This document shows positions 17,493-26,666 of a stretch of 34,071 bases of DNA, piece after piece. The position numbers and the translations under genes were made by a program. Location of the stretch: positions 1 to 34,071 of the forward strand of contig CAADWS010000205.1 of assembly GCA_900752815.1 (NCBI GenBank), read 5' to 3'. The stretch's first letter is position 1. Every line of letters begins with the position of its first letter. The notes beneath the pieces are model-generated. The model ran no database searches, was not told the origin of the DNA, and worked only from the letters and a program-made list of their open reading frames with translations. This DNA comes from Bacteroidaceae bacterium (lineage in GTDB: Bacteria; Bacteroidota; Bacteroidia; Bacteroidales; Bacteroidaceae).

Positions 17493-20147
17493 TTATTCCT
17501 TTGCCACAGCAGGCCAGAACAAGCCTTCCTCACGTCCGAAACGTTCGGACAACTGCTGCAGACAGCGCGTGCCGTCGTACACAGCAGCCCTCACCTCCGT
17601 GCCTTCCACCACGCGGAAAGGTCCCTCATAGCGAAAACTGGCCGGCGTGGGGAAGGTTCCGTCGGTGATATAGTGGATGCGAAGATGCCGCTGCGGGCGG
17701 TCGCCCCGGAGCAGCACTTCGGTGGTCACGATGCTCACTTCGGAAGACTGCTGCAACTGGCGGTCGCCACAGATGACCGACAGCAGCACGGACACGGGGG
17801 CTTCGGCCGCTTCGACCGACTGTATGAACAGGCGATTCAAACCGAAGAAACAGCGGCGCGAAGAAGCGGCAAAATTACGCTCGGTATCCACCGGATTTCC
17901 ATTTTCAAACGAAAGCACACGCGCCGGACCGTTGAGGGCGACAAAAATACGGTTGTCGGCATACGGGCTGAGGGTGCCGGCTACATCTTCCTGCCGCACA
18001 CTCAGAATACTGATATCGACGCCGTCATTCTTCAGGCTGTCGTTTTCCACCGTAACGGAAAAACGTGCGGGAGCCCCTGCCGTGGTCTGCACCGCCCTGG
18101 CTATTTCACGGCCACGGCGGCGGGCTACAGCCTCAAGGCGGCCGGGCTGCCAGGGCACCATAAATTCACACTGCATCTGGTCCCAACGCCGGCCCTTGCG
18201 GCGAACGCCCAGTGAACGTCCGTTGAGGAAAAGCTCCACTTCATCGCCCGTGGTGTAGGCCCAAACGGGGATGAGCGTTCCGGGCTGCATGCGGGGATGC
18301 GTCCAGTGCGGCAACAGATGCACCATGTCCTTATCGGTCCACTCGCTCTGATACAGATAATACAGGTCCTTGGGGAATCCGGCGAGGTCGAGCGCGCCGG
18401 ACTGGAACGCGCGGAAAGGCCATCCGCCATGCACGTAACCGGCCTCGCCCAGATAATCGAAACCGGTCCATCGGAAACTGCCTGAAAACCAATCGCAGTC
18501 GCGCTGCACTTCAAGGATGTGGCGGGAAGTGGCACGCACCGTGGCATTGTCATAGGAGGAATTGAACACCTGCTTGGGAGAACGCCGCTCAGGATTGCAC
18601 CAGTCATAAGTAAAGATTTCCGTCGCCGTCAGGTTCGGAATGTCGTGCTGATAGTTTTCACGGTAGCCGTCACGATACCAGGTGCGGCTCCGGTAAAAGC
18701 CACGCACCTGCCAGGTGTGGGGATTCTCTGTCGCCACAAAGGGACGCGTATCGGGACGATAAGTGGAAAGGAACTGCCTGGTTTCACTGCCGCCGTTCAT
18801 GCCGACGATATCCATGGCGTCGGACGCTGCACTGCCCGAAGTGACCAGACGGGTCGGGTCCTCCTCATGGCAGACACGCACCAAATCGGCAGCAATCTCC
18901 CCTTCCGTTTCGTTGCCCACACTATAGAGGAAGACACAGGGATGATTGCGGTCGCGACGGATGAAGGCGCGCAAATCCCGCTCCCACCACGCAGCGAAAG
19001 CCTGCTGGCCGTAATCGTGCTCGGCCTTACGGGACCAACCGTCGAAGGCCTCATCCATCACCAACAATCCCATTTCATCGTAAAGGTCGTAGAAAACCGG
19101 CAGTTGCGGATTATGGGCCGTTCGCACGGCATTGCATCCCATCTCCTTCAGCAATCCGAGTTTCCAGCGCAGCAGCTGCGGCGTATAGCAGGCACCTACC
19201 GGTCCACCCTCCAGATGTTCACTCATTCCCCGCAACTTGTATGATTTGCCGTTCAGGAAAAATCCGCGGTCGGTCTCCCAACGAAAATCGCGGAAACCGA
19301 TGCGATGACGCTCTTCCGCCACCACTTTTCCCCCGGACGACAAAAGACGCAACCGAAGCGTATAAAGCACCGGGTGCTCCGGACTCCACAACGACGGTTT
19401 ACGCACCTTCAACCGACCGGCGAGGGAATCGCCCTTCGGCGTCGCAGCCACAGGTTCGCCCGAATGACGGGCCACGGAATGCCCCCGGGCATCAAAAATC
19501 TCGGCTTCCCACCCATAACGGCCCGACCGCCCGGACGTACGGACCAAGGTAGAGAACTCCACTTCGCCCCGGGCTGTAGACCGCCGTATGAAGGTGGCGT
19601 GCCGTTCAAAATAGGCTTCGCCATGAGTGCGCAGATGCACATCGCCATAAATTCCGCAGCCGTGATACCAGCGGGCACTGGGCTCCTGGCTGTTGTCAAT
19701 ACGCACGGAAATGACGTTGCGGTCCGGCTTCAGATAAGGGGTGACTTCATACGAAAAGGAGATGTAACCATAGGGACGCTTGCCCAGATAATGCCCATTG
19801 AACCAGACTTCGGAATTCATATAGGCGGCATCAAAATCAAGAAAGACCTTTTGCGCCTGCCGCTCCTCAGGAGTCAGACGCAACTCCCGCCGATACCAGC
19901 CAATGCCTCCGCCCGCATAGCCGCCCTTGTCGCCTTGCGCTCCGTCGGCACTGTAGCCGTTTTCGAAAGCCCAGTCGTGTGGCAGACGCAGACTCCTCCA
20001 GGCTGCATCATCATAGGCGGCATAACGCGCTTCGGGAACATCGCCGGAACGGAACTTCCATCCGTCGTTAATCAACCGGCTGTCGGCACGGGCTGTCAGA
20101 AAGGTCAGGAAGCCCAACAGGCAACAATAAAAACAGTGAGTGTGCAT
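17493..20147 (-). CDS. Secreted glycoside hydrolase family 2 (beta-galactosidase-like) with DUF4982-type tail
   Basis: An 884-residue exported enzyme, most likely a beta-galactosidase; beta-glucuronidase or beta-mannosidase activity cannot be excluded. ATG 20147 gives a signal peptide (about 1-21, LTFLTARA); the frame is open to 20171. The sugar-binding jelly roll spans about 22-175 (GIGWYRREL, RWYHGCGIYGDVHL), the Ig-like domain about 180-285, and the TIM barrel about 290-560. Acid/base Glu413 lies in YSVGNETEG and the likely nucleophile is Glu474 (FVATENPHTW). A DUF4982-type segment (IPVWAYTTGDEVELFLNG) and an Ig-like GH2 tail (FENGNPVDTERN) follow, then an extra region resembling the hexosaminidase add-on (HYITDGTFPTPASFRY). 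Convergent with the GH20 gene, so both may act on the same host glycans. No clear promoter was found upstream. Confidence 0.9.
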   Translation of the reverse strand: MHTHCFYCCLLGFLTFLTARADSRLINDGWKFRSGDVPEARYAAYDDAAWRSLRLPHDWAFENGYSADGAQGDKGGYAGGGIGWYRRELRLTPEERQAQKVFLDFDAAYMNSEVWFNGHYLGKRPYGYISFSYEVTPYLKPDRNVISVRIDNSQEPSARWYHGCGIYGDVHLRTHGEAYFERHATFIRRSTARGEVEFSTLVRTSGRSGRYGWEAEIFDARGHSVARHSGEPVAATPKGDSLAGRLKVRKPSLWSPEHPVLYTLRLRLLSSGGKVVAEERHRIGFRDFRWETDRGFFLNGKSYKLRGMSEHLEGGPVGACYTPQLLRWKLGLLKEMGCNAVRTAHNPQLPVFYDLYDEMGLLVMDEAFDGWSRKAEHDYGQQAFAAWWERDLRAFIRRDRNHPCVFLYSVGNETEGEIAADLVRVCHEEDPTRLVTSGSAASDAMDIVGMNGGSETRQFLSTYRPDTRPFVATENPHTWQVRGFYRSRTWYRDGYRENYQHDIPNLTATEIFTYDWCNPERRSPKQVFNSSYDNATVRATSRHILEVQRDCDWFSGSFRWTGFDYLGEAGYVHGGWPFRAFQSGALDLAGFPKDLYYLYQSEWTDKDMVHLLPHWTHPRMQPGTLIPVWAYTTGDEVELFLNGRSLGVRRKGRRWDQMQCEFMVPWQPGRLEAVARRRGREIARAVQTTAGAPARFSVTVENDSLKNDGVDISILSVRQEDVAGTLSPYADNRIFVALNGPARVLSFENGNPVDTERNFAASSRRCFFGLNRLFIQSVEAAEAPVSVLLSVICGDRQLQQSSEVSIVTTEVLLRGDRPQRHLRIHYITDGTFPTPASFRYEGPFRVVEGTEVRAAVYDGTRCLQQLSERFGREEGLFWPAVAKE

Positions 20148-20265
20148 AGTATTTGGAATATAGAAACACACCTGACAAATGCCTCCAACAGGAACGGCAG
20201 ATGCAGGTAAACTTTAAAAAGACAAGCAACATGCACGAAAATATGGCCTGCAGGAAAAACACGCC

Positions 20266-21156
20266 TTACTTCCGCTGCACGATATGCGCATGGGGAGGAA
20301 CATTTTCCGTCACCCAGATATTTCCGCCCACCACGGCATCATGCCCGATGGTGATACGGCCCAAAATGGTCGCGTTACTGTAAACAATCACATGGTCCTC
20401 CAGAATCGGGTGACGCGGAATGCCCTTGATGGGATGGCCGTCATCATCGAGCGGAAAACTCTTGGCTCCCAGCGTCACGCCCTGATAAAGCTTCACATGG
20501 CTGCCAATGATGCAGGTTTCGCCAATGACCACACCGGTGCCGTGGTCTATCGTAAAATATTCGCCAATCTGTGCTCCCGGATGAATGTCTATCCCCGTTT
20601 CGCTATGGGCCAGTTCCGTAATGATACGCGGCACGAGAGGGATGCCGAGCGTATGAAGACGGTGGGCCACGCGGTAACTGCTGACAGCCTTTATGGCGGG
20701 ATAGCAGCAAATGACCTCTTCAAAGGAAGTGGCGGCCGGATCGCCGTTATAGGCAGCCACTACGTCCTTGGCCAGCTGACGGCGCAAGGTCGGCAGGTAG
20801 CTGATGAAATCCATGGCCAACTGACGGGCCAGCTGGTGACGCTCGGACACGCTGTGCGCGTCGCAACGCTGACACAGCCCCGCATGAATCTGGTCGATAA
20901 GCAAGGCATACACCCGGTCGACGTCCATCCCGACCCGATAAGCCAGCGCATGGTTGTATTTCAGCGATTCCCCGAAATAGCCGGGAAAAAGAATACGGCG
21001 AATCAGCTGCACTACTTCGGCAAGCACCTGGCCGGACGGCGTGGGTTCGCCTTCACTACGGCAGGTGCTCAGGGGCAATTCACCAAAATCGACCAAAAGA
21101 CTCTCTACGGTGGAGGACAAGACCTCGGATATGTCGCGGGATGTTTTCATCGGCAT
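20266..21156 (-). CDS. epsC: Serine O-acetyltransferase (CysE/EpsC type)
   Basis: A 296-residue cytoplasmic enzyme that acetylates L-serine with acetyl-CoA, the first committed step of cysteine synthesis. The helical N-terminal domain covers about 1-170. The left-handed beta-helix of hexapeptide repeats follows, with IDIHPGAQIGEYFTIDHGTG (active-site Asp and His), VVIGETCIIGSHVKLYQGVT, GAKSFPLDDDGHPIKGIPRHP and NATILGRITIGHDAVVGGN. Start is ATG 21156 or, two codons later, 21150. A consensus promoter lies at 21196-21226. No O-acetylserine sulfhydrylase gene is adjacent. Confidence 0.94.
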   Translation of the reverse strand: MPMKTSRDISEVLSSTVESLLVDFGELPLSTCRSEGEPTPSGQVLAEVVQLIRRILFPGYFGESLKYNHALAYRVGMDVDRVYALLIDQIHAGLCQRCDAHSVSERHQLARQLAMDFISYLPTLRRQLAKDVVAAYNGDPAATSFEEVICCYPAIKAVSSYRVAHRLHTLGIPLVPRIITELAHSETGIDIHPGAQIGEYFTIDHGTGVVIGETCIIGSHVKLYQGVTLGAKSFPLDDDGHPIKGIPRHPILEDHVIVYSNATILGRITIGHDAVVGGNIWVTENVPPHAHIVQRK

Positions 21157-21195
21157 ACGAATGAAAGGATAACAGCAATATGAATATCAGGAACA

Positions 21196-21226
21196 CAAAA
21201 ATACGAAAATAAAAGAGACACGCAAA
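21196..21226 (-). promoter_or_regulatory. Promoter of the serine acetyltransferase gene
   Basis: On the minus strand TTTG (21226-21223), 19 bases, TATTTTTG (21203-21196), an exact match to the Bacteroides consensus. It would give a leader of about 35 bases. Confidence 0.65.
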
Positions 21227-21568
21227 AAATGTGTCCTGCTTATTGGCAGGCAGAACGGCAGAACGGCAATTTCCGGCAACGTAAGCGCTCATCCGGAAGC
21301 GGTTCTTCCCGAAATCCTGAACGTCCGGAACAAACAGCCGGAGCCCGCCCGACAGCACAGGATGCTGCCGTCTGTCCCCGCAATAGCCTCAGTTCCCTGC
21401 CAAACGGATTCCCGGCCCCGGTTCGGGACATCCCGAAACGTATGGCCTGCCCTTGCGTTCCGCCACCGGCCGCACACCCCGCCATCATCCCAACGCTCCA
21501 TAGAGCGACGCGGCCGGTATTTTTTGCCCCAAAAACAGAATTTTCTCAATTTTCATAAAGTTCCAACA

Positions 21569-21599
21569 TTGGTCAGTCGGCGATTCATGCATACCTTTG
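21569..21599 (+). promoter_or_regulatory. Promoter of the efflux operon
   Basis: TTG at 21569-21571, a 20-base spacer and TACCTTTG at 21592-21599. Transcription would begin near 21606 and leave a leader of about 55 bases before the ATG at 21662. Confidence 0.6.
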
Positions 21600-21661
21600 C
21601 CATTGTAGATATGAATGTTATCATTCCCTGTCATCTCAATAAAAAATCGGGAGGAAAACGA

Positions 21662-22954
21662 ATGAGAAAATTAAGCACCATTTCAATAGCTGTTGTCATG
21701 CTGGCCTTCTCGCTTCCGGCCGCCGCACAACTCAGCTGGGAGCAGTGCCAGCAACTGGCAAGGGACAACTACCCCCTTCTGCAAAGATACGACTTAATCC
21801 GGCAGTCAACGGCCTATACTCTCCAGAACATCCGCCGCGGGTATCTGCCCCAACTCTCACTGAGCGGACAAGCGTCCTATCAATCCGATGCGACCCACTT
21901 TCCGGATGCCCTGGGCCAACTGCTGGCAGGCAGCGGAGAGGAAAGCCCCAACATGAGGAAAGACCAGTATAAAATAGCGCTGGACCTGAACCAGGTCGTT
22001 TGGGACGGCGGCAACCTTCAGGCTCAGAAACGTCTGGCCGGCTCGGAAGAAGAGGTGCAGATGGCGCAGACCGAGGTGGATATGTATGCCCTGCGTAACC
22101 GGGTGAATGAATTGTTCTTCGGCATTCTGCTGCTGGATGAAAAACTCAAATGGAACGAGGAACTGCAGAAACTACTGCAGAGCAATTGCCGGATACTGGA
22201 ATCCCGGAAGGCACACGGAACCGCCATGACCTCCGACATAAACACGGTGAGGGCGGAATATCTGAAGGCCCGGCAGGAAAGGACTGCCCTGGTCTCCATG
22301 CAAAAAAGCTACCGCCAGATGCTGGCCCTCTTTGTCGGGAAGGACACGGCCGACGTGGTCCGTCTGCTGAAGCCGGCAGCCTCCCTGCCGCAAACGCTCG
22401 AAAGCCGTCGGCCGGAACTGCACCTCTTCTCCACACGGATGCAGCAAATCAAGAGCCGCGAAAGTTTGCTGAACGCAGGCATCCGCCCCAGAATCAGCCT
22501 TTTTGCACAGGGATACTACGGCTATCCCGGATATGACATGTTCGAAAGCATGTTCAGCCACGGCCTGAAACTGAACGGCATCGCCGGAATCAGACTCTCC
22601 TGGAACATCGGCCGGCTATATACCCTCAAGGCCGACCGGCGCAAACTGGACATCGCACGGGAGCAAATAGAAACGGAACGGGAAACCTTCCTTTTCAACA
22701 ACCGGCTGCAATCCGCCCAGGAAACAGAAGCCATCCGGCAATACGAACAGATGATGAAAGAAGACGCGGAGATTATAGAGTTGCGCACAGCCGTGCGGCA
22801 GGCCGCCGAAACCCAGCTGACTCACGGAGTCATCGGCGTTAACGACCTGCTGCAGGAAATCACGCGGGAAAACCAGGCACGCATCAGCCACGCCACGCAC
22901 GAAGTGGAAATGCTGAAAAAGATATATGAATTAAAGAACACCATCAACCAGTAA
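21662..22954 (+). CDS. TolC-family outer-membrane efflux protein
   Basis: A 430-residue outer-membrane channel protein. Signal peptide to about residue 22 (FSLPAAAQ), then the duplicated TolC layout: LSWEQCQQLARDNYPLLQ near the start, a beta hairpin (YLPQLSLSGQ), long alpha-helical stretches (about 95-225 and 310-430) and a second beta segment (IRPRISLFAQGYYGYPG). ATG 21662 is chosen because it opens the signal peptide and is preceded by GGGAGG at about 10 bases, a rare clear Shine-Dalgarno sequence for this group; the frame extends to 21362, through the promoter. First gene of a six-gene operon whose adaptor starts 14 bases on. Likely the exit duct for the ABC pump encoded downstream. Confidence 0.92.
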   Translation: MRKLSTISIAVVMLAFSLPAAAQLSWEQCQQLARDNYPLLQRYDLIRQSTAYTLQNIRRGYLPQLSLSGQASYQSDATHFPDALGQLLAGSGEESPNMRKDQYKIALDLNQVVWDGGNLQAQKRLAGSEEEVQMAQTEVDMYALRNRVNELFFGILLLDEKLKWNEELQKLLQSNCRILESRKAHGTAMTSDINTVRAEYLKARQERTALVSMQKSYRQMLALFVGKDTADVVRLLKPAASLPQTLESRRPELHLFSTRMQQIKSRESLLNAGIRPRISLFAQGYYGYPGYDMFESMFSHGLKLNGIAGIRLSWNIGRLYTLKADRRKLDIAREQIETERETFLFNNRLQSAQETEAIRQYEQMMKEDAEIIELRTAVRQAAETQLTHGVIGVNDLLQEITRENQARISHATHEVEMLKKIYELKNTINQ

Positions 22955-22968
22955 AAAACACGGAAAGC

Positions 22969-23862
22969 ATGAAGGCACATCTCATTTTAGGAATCGGACT
23001 CTCCCTGGCACTGGCCGCCTGCGGGGACAAAGAGGTGGAATATGACGCATCCGGCATTTTTGAAACAACGGAAATCATCGTTTCGGCACAGACCGCAGGG
23101 GAACTGACCGCCCTGACAGCTGAAGAGGGACGCACGGTGGAAGCCGGCGAAAAGCTGGGCTGTGTTGACACCGTGCAACTCGCACTGAAGAAAAGGCAAT
23201 TGTCGGCCTCACTGACGGCCACGGACAGCAAACGCCTTGACAGGAAACGCCAGGTGGCCGCACTCCGGCAGCAGATAGACAATCTGCAACGGGAAAAGGC
23301 GCGCTTCAGTGAATTGCTGAAAGCCGATGCCGCCACAGAAAAGCAGGTGGACGAACTGGACTATCAGATTGCCATCCTCCAGCGCCAGCTGGAAGCTACG
23401 GAGGAGCAAATCAACAGCAGCAACAGCAGTCTGGACGGACAAAGTTCGGGCATAGAGGCCCAGCTGGCACAGGTGGAGGACCAGATAAGGAAATCGGTTG
23501 CAGCCAGTCCCATCAAAGGAACCATCCTCGCCAAATATGCAGAACCCGGAGAATATGTCGTGCCCGGGAAACCGCTTTTCAAGGTGGCCGACATCAGCCG
23601 CATGAAGTTGCGTGCCTACCTCACGGCCGACCAGTTCACGACCCTGAAAATCGGACAGAAGGTAACCGTTTACGCTGACCAGGGAAAAACTGACCGCAAA
23701 GCCTATGAAGGCACCGTTGTCTGGATAGCAGACGAGGCTGAATTTACTCCCAAAACCATACAGACCCGGGAAGAACGCGCCAACCTGGTCTATGCCGTCA
23801 AGATAGCAGTCAGCAACGACGGGCTCATCAAGCGCGGAATGTATGGCGACGTGAAATTCTAA
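22969..23862 (+). CDS. HlyD/AcrA-type periplasmic adaptor, lipoprotein
   Basis: A 297-residue membrane-fusion protein that should join the ABC pump to the TolC-like channel. The N-terminus is a lipoprotein signal (LALAAC, Cys18), so it is anchored by lipid rather than by a helix. Residues about 35-65 and 175-205 form the split barrel-sandwich domain (IVSAQTAGELTAL and SPIKGTILAKYAEPGEYV). Between them is a coiled coil (about 75-160, rich in Gln, Glu, Lys and Arg). A beta-barrel domain follows (LRAYLTADQFTTLKIGQKVTV). It is most like YbhG/YhiI adaptors, which serve two-ATPase ABC-2 exporters, and that pump follows directly 12 bases later. Confidence 0.9.
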   Translation: MKAHLILGIGLSLALAACGDKEVEYDASGIFETTEIIVSAQTAGELTALTAEEGRTVEAGEKLGCVDTVQLALKKRQLSASLTATDSKRLDRKRQVAALRQQIDNLQREKARFSELLKADAATEKQVDELDYQIAILQRQLEATEEQINSSNSSLDGQSSGIEAQLAQVEDQIRKSVAASPIKGTILAKYAEPGEYVVPGKPLFKVADISRMKLRAYLTADQFTTLKIGQKVTVYADQGKTDRKAYEGTVVWIADEAEFTPKTIQTREERANLVYAVKIAVSNDGLIKRGMYGDVKF

Positions 23863-23874
23863 ACAGGCCGGACC

Positions 23875-24801
23875 ATGGACATCATATCGGTCAAGAATCT
23901 GAAGAAGAGCTATCAGCGCGGAAAAACGCCCGCACTGAGAGGACTTGATTTCAATGTGCAGGAAGGAGAAATCTATGGCATCATCGGTCCCGACGGCGCA
24001 GGAAAGACCACGTTGTTCCGCATTCTCACCACACTGCTGCTGGCCGACGAAGGCTGCGCCACCGTGGACGGATGCGACGTAAGGAAAGAATACCGGAAAA
24101 TACGCCGCCGCATCGGCTATATGCCCGGCCGCTTCTCGCTCTACCAGGATTTGTCCGTAGAGGAGAACCTGCGCTTTTTCGCCACGATTTTCCACACCTC
24201 CCTTGAGGAAAACTACGAACTGGTGCGCGACATCTACTGCCAGATAGAGCCGTTCAGGACCCGAAAGGCCGGCCAGCTATCGGGCGGCATGAAGCAGAAA
24301 CTGGCCTTGTGCTGCGCCCTCATCCACGCCCCCCGCGTCCTGTTTCTGGACGAACCGACAACGGGAGTTGACCCGGTATCGCGCAAGGAATTCTGGGAAA
24401 TGCTGAAAAAGCTGAAAAGGCAACACGGGATGACCGTCGTAGTGTCCACACCCTATATGGACGAAGCGATGCTGTGCGACCGCATTGCACTGATTCAGAA
24501 CGGTAAATTTCTTCGGGTAGACACCCCGGCGGGCATCATCTCGGCCTATTCGGACACACTATGGGCGATAAAAAGCGACCGCATGCACCGTCTGACGGAC
24601 GACCTGCGCAGCTGTCCGCTGGTCAAGACCGTCTTTCCCTTCGGCGAAACCTTTCACGTGACGGTAACGGCCGGTGCCGCAAAGGAGGACGTGGCATCCC
24701 ATCTGGCTTCGAAGGGGCACACGCAAGTCCAAATCGGCACCATCACCGCCACCATAGAAGATTGTTTCATGTCATTAATGAAAAACAGCGATGAAAGATA
24801 A
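23875..24801 (+). CDS. ABC transporter ATP-binding protein (first of pair)
   Basis: A 308-residue ATPase with Walker A GPDGAGKTT (38-46), Q-loop region YMPGRFSLYQDLSVEEN, an intact signature LSGGMKQK, Walker B VLFLDEPTTGVDP and a switch region (VVVSTPYMDEAMLCDR, with Pro where the usual His stands). A C-terminal extension of about 80 residues follows the core. It corresponds to the first half of E. coli YbhF, where two such domains are fused in one protein. It overlaps the next ATPase gene by 11 bases, so the two are translationally coupled. Drives export through the two ABC-2 permeases downstream; the substrate is unknown, probably a hydrophobic compound or drug. Confidence 0.93.
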   Translation: MDIISVKNLKKSYQRGKTPALRGLDFNVQEGEIYGIIGPDGAGKTTLFRILTTLLLADEGCATVDGCDVRKEYRKIRRRIGYMPGRFSLYQDLSVEENLRFFATIFHTSLEENYELVRDIYCQIEPFRTRKAGQLSGGMKQKLALCCALIHAPRVLFLDEPTTGVDPVSRKEFWEMLKKLKRQHGMTVVVSTPYMDEAMLCDRIALIQNGKFLRVDTPAGIISAYSDTLWAIKSDRMHRLTDDLRSCPLVKTVFPFGETFHVTVTAGAAKEDVASHLASKGHTQVQIGTITATIEDCFMSLMKNSDER

Positions 24802-25537
24802 TTACGTCATCGTGGCCGACGGACTGACCAAACGCTTCGGCACCTTCACCGCGACGGACCACATCAGCTTTCAGGTGAAGGAAGGAGAAATCTTCGGATT
24901 CCTCGGTGCCAACGGCGCCGGAAAGACGACAGCCATGCGCATGCTGTGCGGACTGAGCCGCCCGTCGGACGGAAAAGCCACCGTCGCCGGATTCGACGTT
25001 TACGAACAGGCGGAAGAGGTCAAGAAACACATCGGATACATGAGCCAGAAATTCTCGCTCTACGAAGACCTCACCGTCTACGAAAACCTGCGGCTCTTCG
25101 GCGGCATTTACGGCATGTCCGTGAAGGCCATCCGCGAGAAGTGCGACCGACTGCTGGCCGAACTGGGCTTTTCCTCCGAACGTAACACCCGCGTGGCCTC
25201 GCTGCCCCTGGGCTGGAAGCAGAAACTGGCATTCTCCATCAGCATCTTCCACAGTCCCCGCATCGTTTTCCTGGACGAGCCGACCGGCGGCGTAGACCCC
25301 GTCACCCGACGGCAATTCTGGGAACTGATTTACCGGGCCGCCGACAGCGGAATTACCGTCTTCGTGACTACCCACTATATGGACGAGGCGGAATATTGCG
25401 ACCGCGTAAGCATGATGGTCGATGGAAAAATAGAAGCACTGGATACGCCCGAAAACCTGAAGCGGCGCTTCGGAGTATCCTCCATGTATGATGTCTTTCT
25501 GGCACTGGCCCGAAAGGCCCGACGCACAAGCGACTGA
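24791..25537 (+). CDS. ABC transporter ATP-binding protein (second of pair)
   Basis: A 248-residue ATPase starting inside the end of the preceding gene. Walker A is GANGAGKTT (39-47), followed by YMSQKFSLYEDLTVYENL, Walker B IVFLDEPTGGVDP and a normal switch His (FVTTHYMDEAEYCDR). The signature is changed to LPLGWKQK instead of LSGGQ, as in the second ATPase half of YbhF. With the changed switch in its partner this means that the two nucleotide sites are not equivalent. It stands 14 bases before the first permease gene. Confidence 0.93.
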   Translation: MKDNYVIVADGLTKRFGTFTATDHISFQVKEGEIFGFLGANGAGKTTAMRMLCGLSRPSDGKATVAGFDVYEQAEEVKKHIGYMSQKFSLYEDLTVYENLRLFGGIYGMSVKAIREKCDRLLAELGFSSERNTRVASLPLGWKQKLAFSISIFHSPRIVFLDEPTGGVDPVTRRQFWELIYRAADSGITVFVTTHYMDEAEYCDRVSMMVDGKIEALDTPENLKRRFGVSSMYDVFLALARKARRTSD

Positions 25538-25551
25538 AAGGAGACGGCAAC

Positions 25552-26661
25552 ATGAAACAGTTTTTATCCTTCGTTCAGAAAGAGTTTTACCACATCTTCC
25601 GCGACAAGCGCACGATGCTCATCCTGCTGGTCATGCCGGTGGTCATGATTATCCTCTTCGGATATGCCATCACAACGGAAGTCAAGGATTCCCGCGTGGC
25701 CATTCTCGACTTCTCAAAAGACGAAGTGACCGGACAAATCAGGGAACGCATCGCCGCCAGCCGCTACTTCACCCTCACGGCCAGCCCCGACAACCGGGCG
25801 GCAGTCGATTCCCTCTTCCGAAGCGGAAGGATTGACCAGGCCATCGTGTTCAGCCCCGACTTTGCCGAAGAAATGAAACACTCCGGCCAGGCACAGCTCC
25901 AGATACTCATAGACGGTTCGGAACCCAACCAGGCATCCGTGCGCAACGGATACCTCCGGCAGATACTGGCCCGCTACCAGCAGGAAAACGCTGTCGCGAA
26001 CGGCTACAGGTCCGTTTTCCGGATAGAACCCGTCAGCCGAATGCTCTACAACCCGCAGAGCAAAAGCGAATACAATTTCGTGCCCGGCGTCATCGGCCTG
26101 ATTGTCATCCTGATTTGTTCCATGATGACCAGCATTTCCATTGTCCGGGAAAAGGAAACAGGAACCATCGAAGTGCTGCTGGCCTCCCCGCTGCCGCCCA
26201 TCTGCATCGTAGTGGCCAAGCTGGTGCCCTATTTCGTCATCGCCTGCGTAAACTTTGCCACGCTCCTGCTGCTGGCCGTCGTCCTGCTGCACATCCCCGT
26301 AGCCGGCAGCCTGACGGCCTTCATCGGCATCTCATTGCTCTATGCACTGGTGGCTCTGCTTTTAGGACTGCTGATTTCCACCGCCGTAGGCAGTCAGCTG
26401 GCCGCCATGCTGCTGTCACTGCTGCTCATCGTGCCCACGGTCTACCTCTCCGGCATCATTTTCCCCATCGAAAGCATGCCCCTCGTTCTGCAAAAGATTT
26501 CCGTCATCATTCCCACCCGCTGGTATGTGGAAGCGGCACGCAAACTGATGATTCAGGGCACCGACGTGAAATATGTTGCGGAGGAAACGCTCATACTGGC
26601 CGGCATGGCGCTGGTGCTGCTGGCCGTTTCGTGGCGACTGTTCAAAATCAGATTGGAATAA
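25552..26661 (+). CDS. ABC-2 type permease (first of pair; YbhS-like)
   Basis: A 369-residue inner-membrane protein. One N-terminal helix (about 20-42, MLILLVMPVVMIILFGYAIT) is followed by a large periplasmic domain (about 45-170) and five or six helices in the C-terminal half. Family marks are the short-loop EKETGTIEVLLASPLPP and, near the end, YLSGIIFPIESMP and IPTRWYVEAARKLMIQG. With the next gene it should form a heterodimeric channel energised by the two ATPases. Confidence 0.91.
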   Translation: MKQFLSFVQKEFYHIFRDKRTMLILLVMPVVMIILFGYAITTEVKDSRVAILDFSKDEVTGQIRERIAASRYFTLTASPDNRAAVDSLFRSGRIDQAIVFSPDFAEEMKHSGQAQLQILIDGSEPNQASVRNGYLRQILARYQQENAVANGYRSVFRIEPVSRMLYNPQSKSEYNFVPGVIGLIVILICSMMTSISIVREKETGTIEVLLASPLPPICIVVAKLVPYFVIACVNFATLLLLAVVLLHIPVAGSLTAFIGISLLYALVALLLGLLISTAVGSQLAAMLLSLLLIVPTVYLSGIIFPIESMPLVLQKISVIIPTRWYVEAARKLMIQGTDVKYVAEETLILAGMALVLLAVSWRLFKIRLE

Positions 26662-26666
26662 TTATT

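Larger units (their letters stand above)
21157..21661. other. Divergent intergenic region (serine acetyltransferase / efflux operon)
   Basis: The first 70 bases carry the leftward promoter and the last 95 the rightward promoter of the efflux operon. The GC-rich middle (about 21240-21540) has frames open in several directions but none with a start, composition or product that I recognise, so I see no gene in it. Confidence 0.5.

Noticed and set aside
14982..20147. Polysaccharide utilisation locus around the GH20 and GH2 genes
   Set aside because: The two genes are convergent, separated by a strong terminator, and no SusC/SusD pair or hybrid two-component regulator is present.
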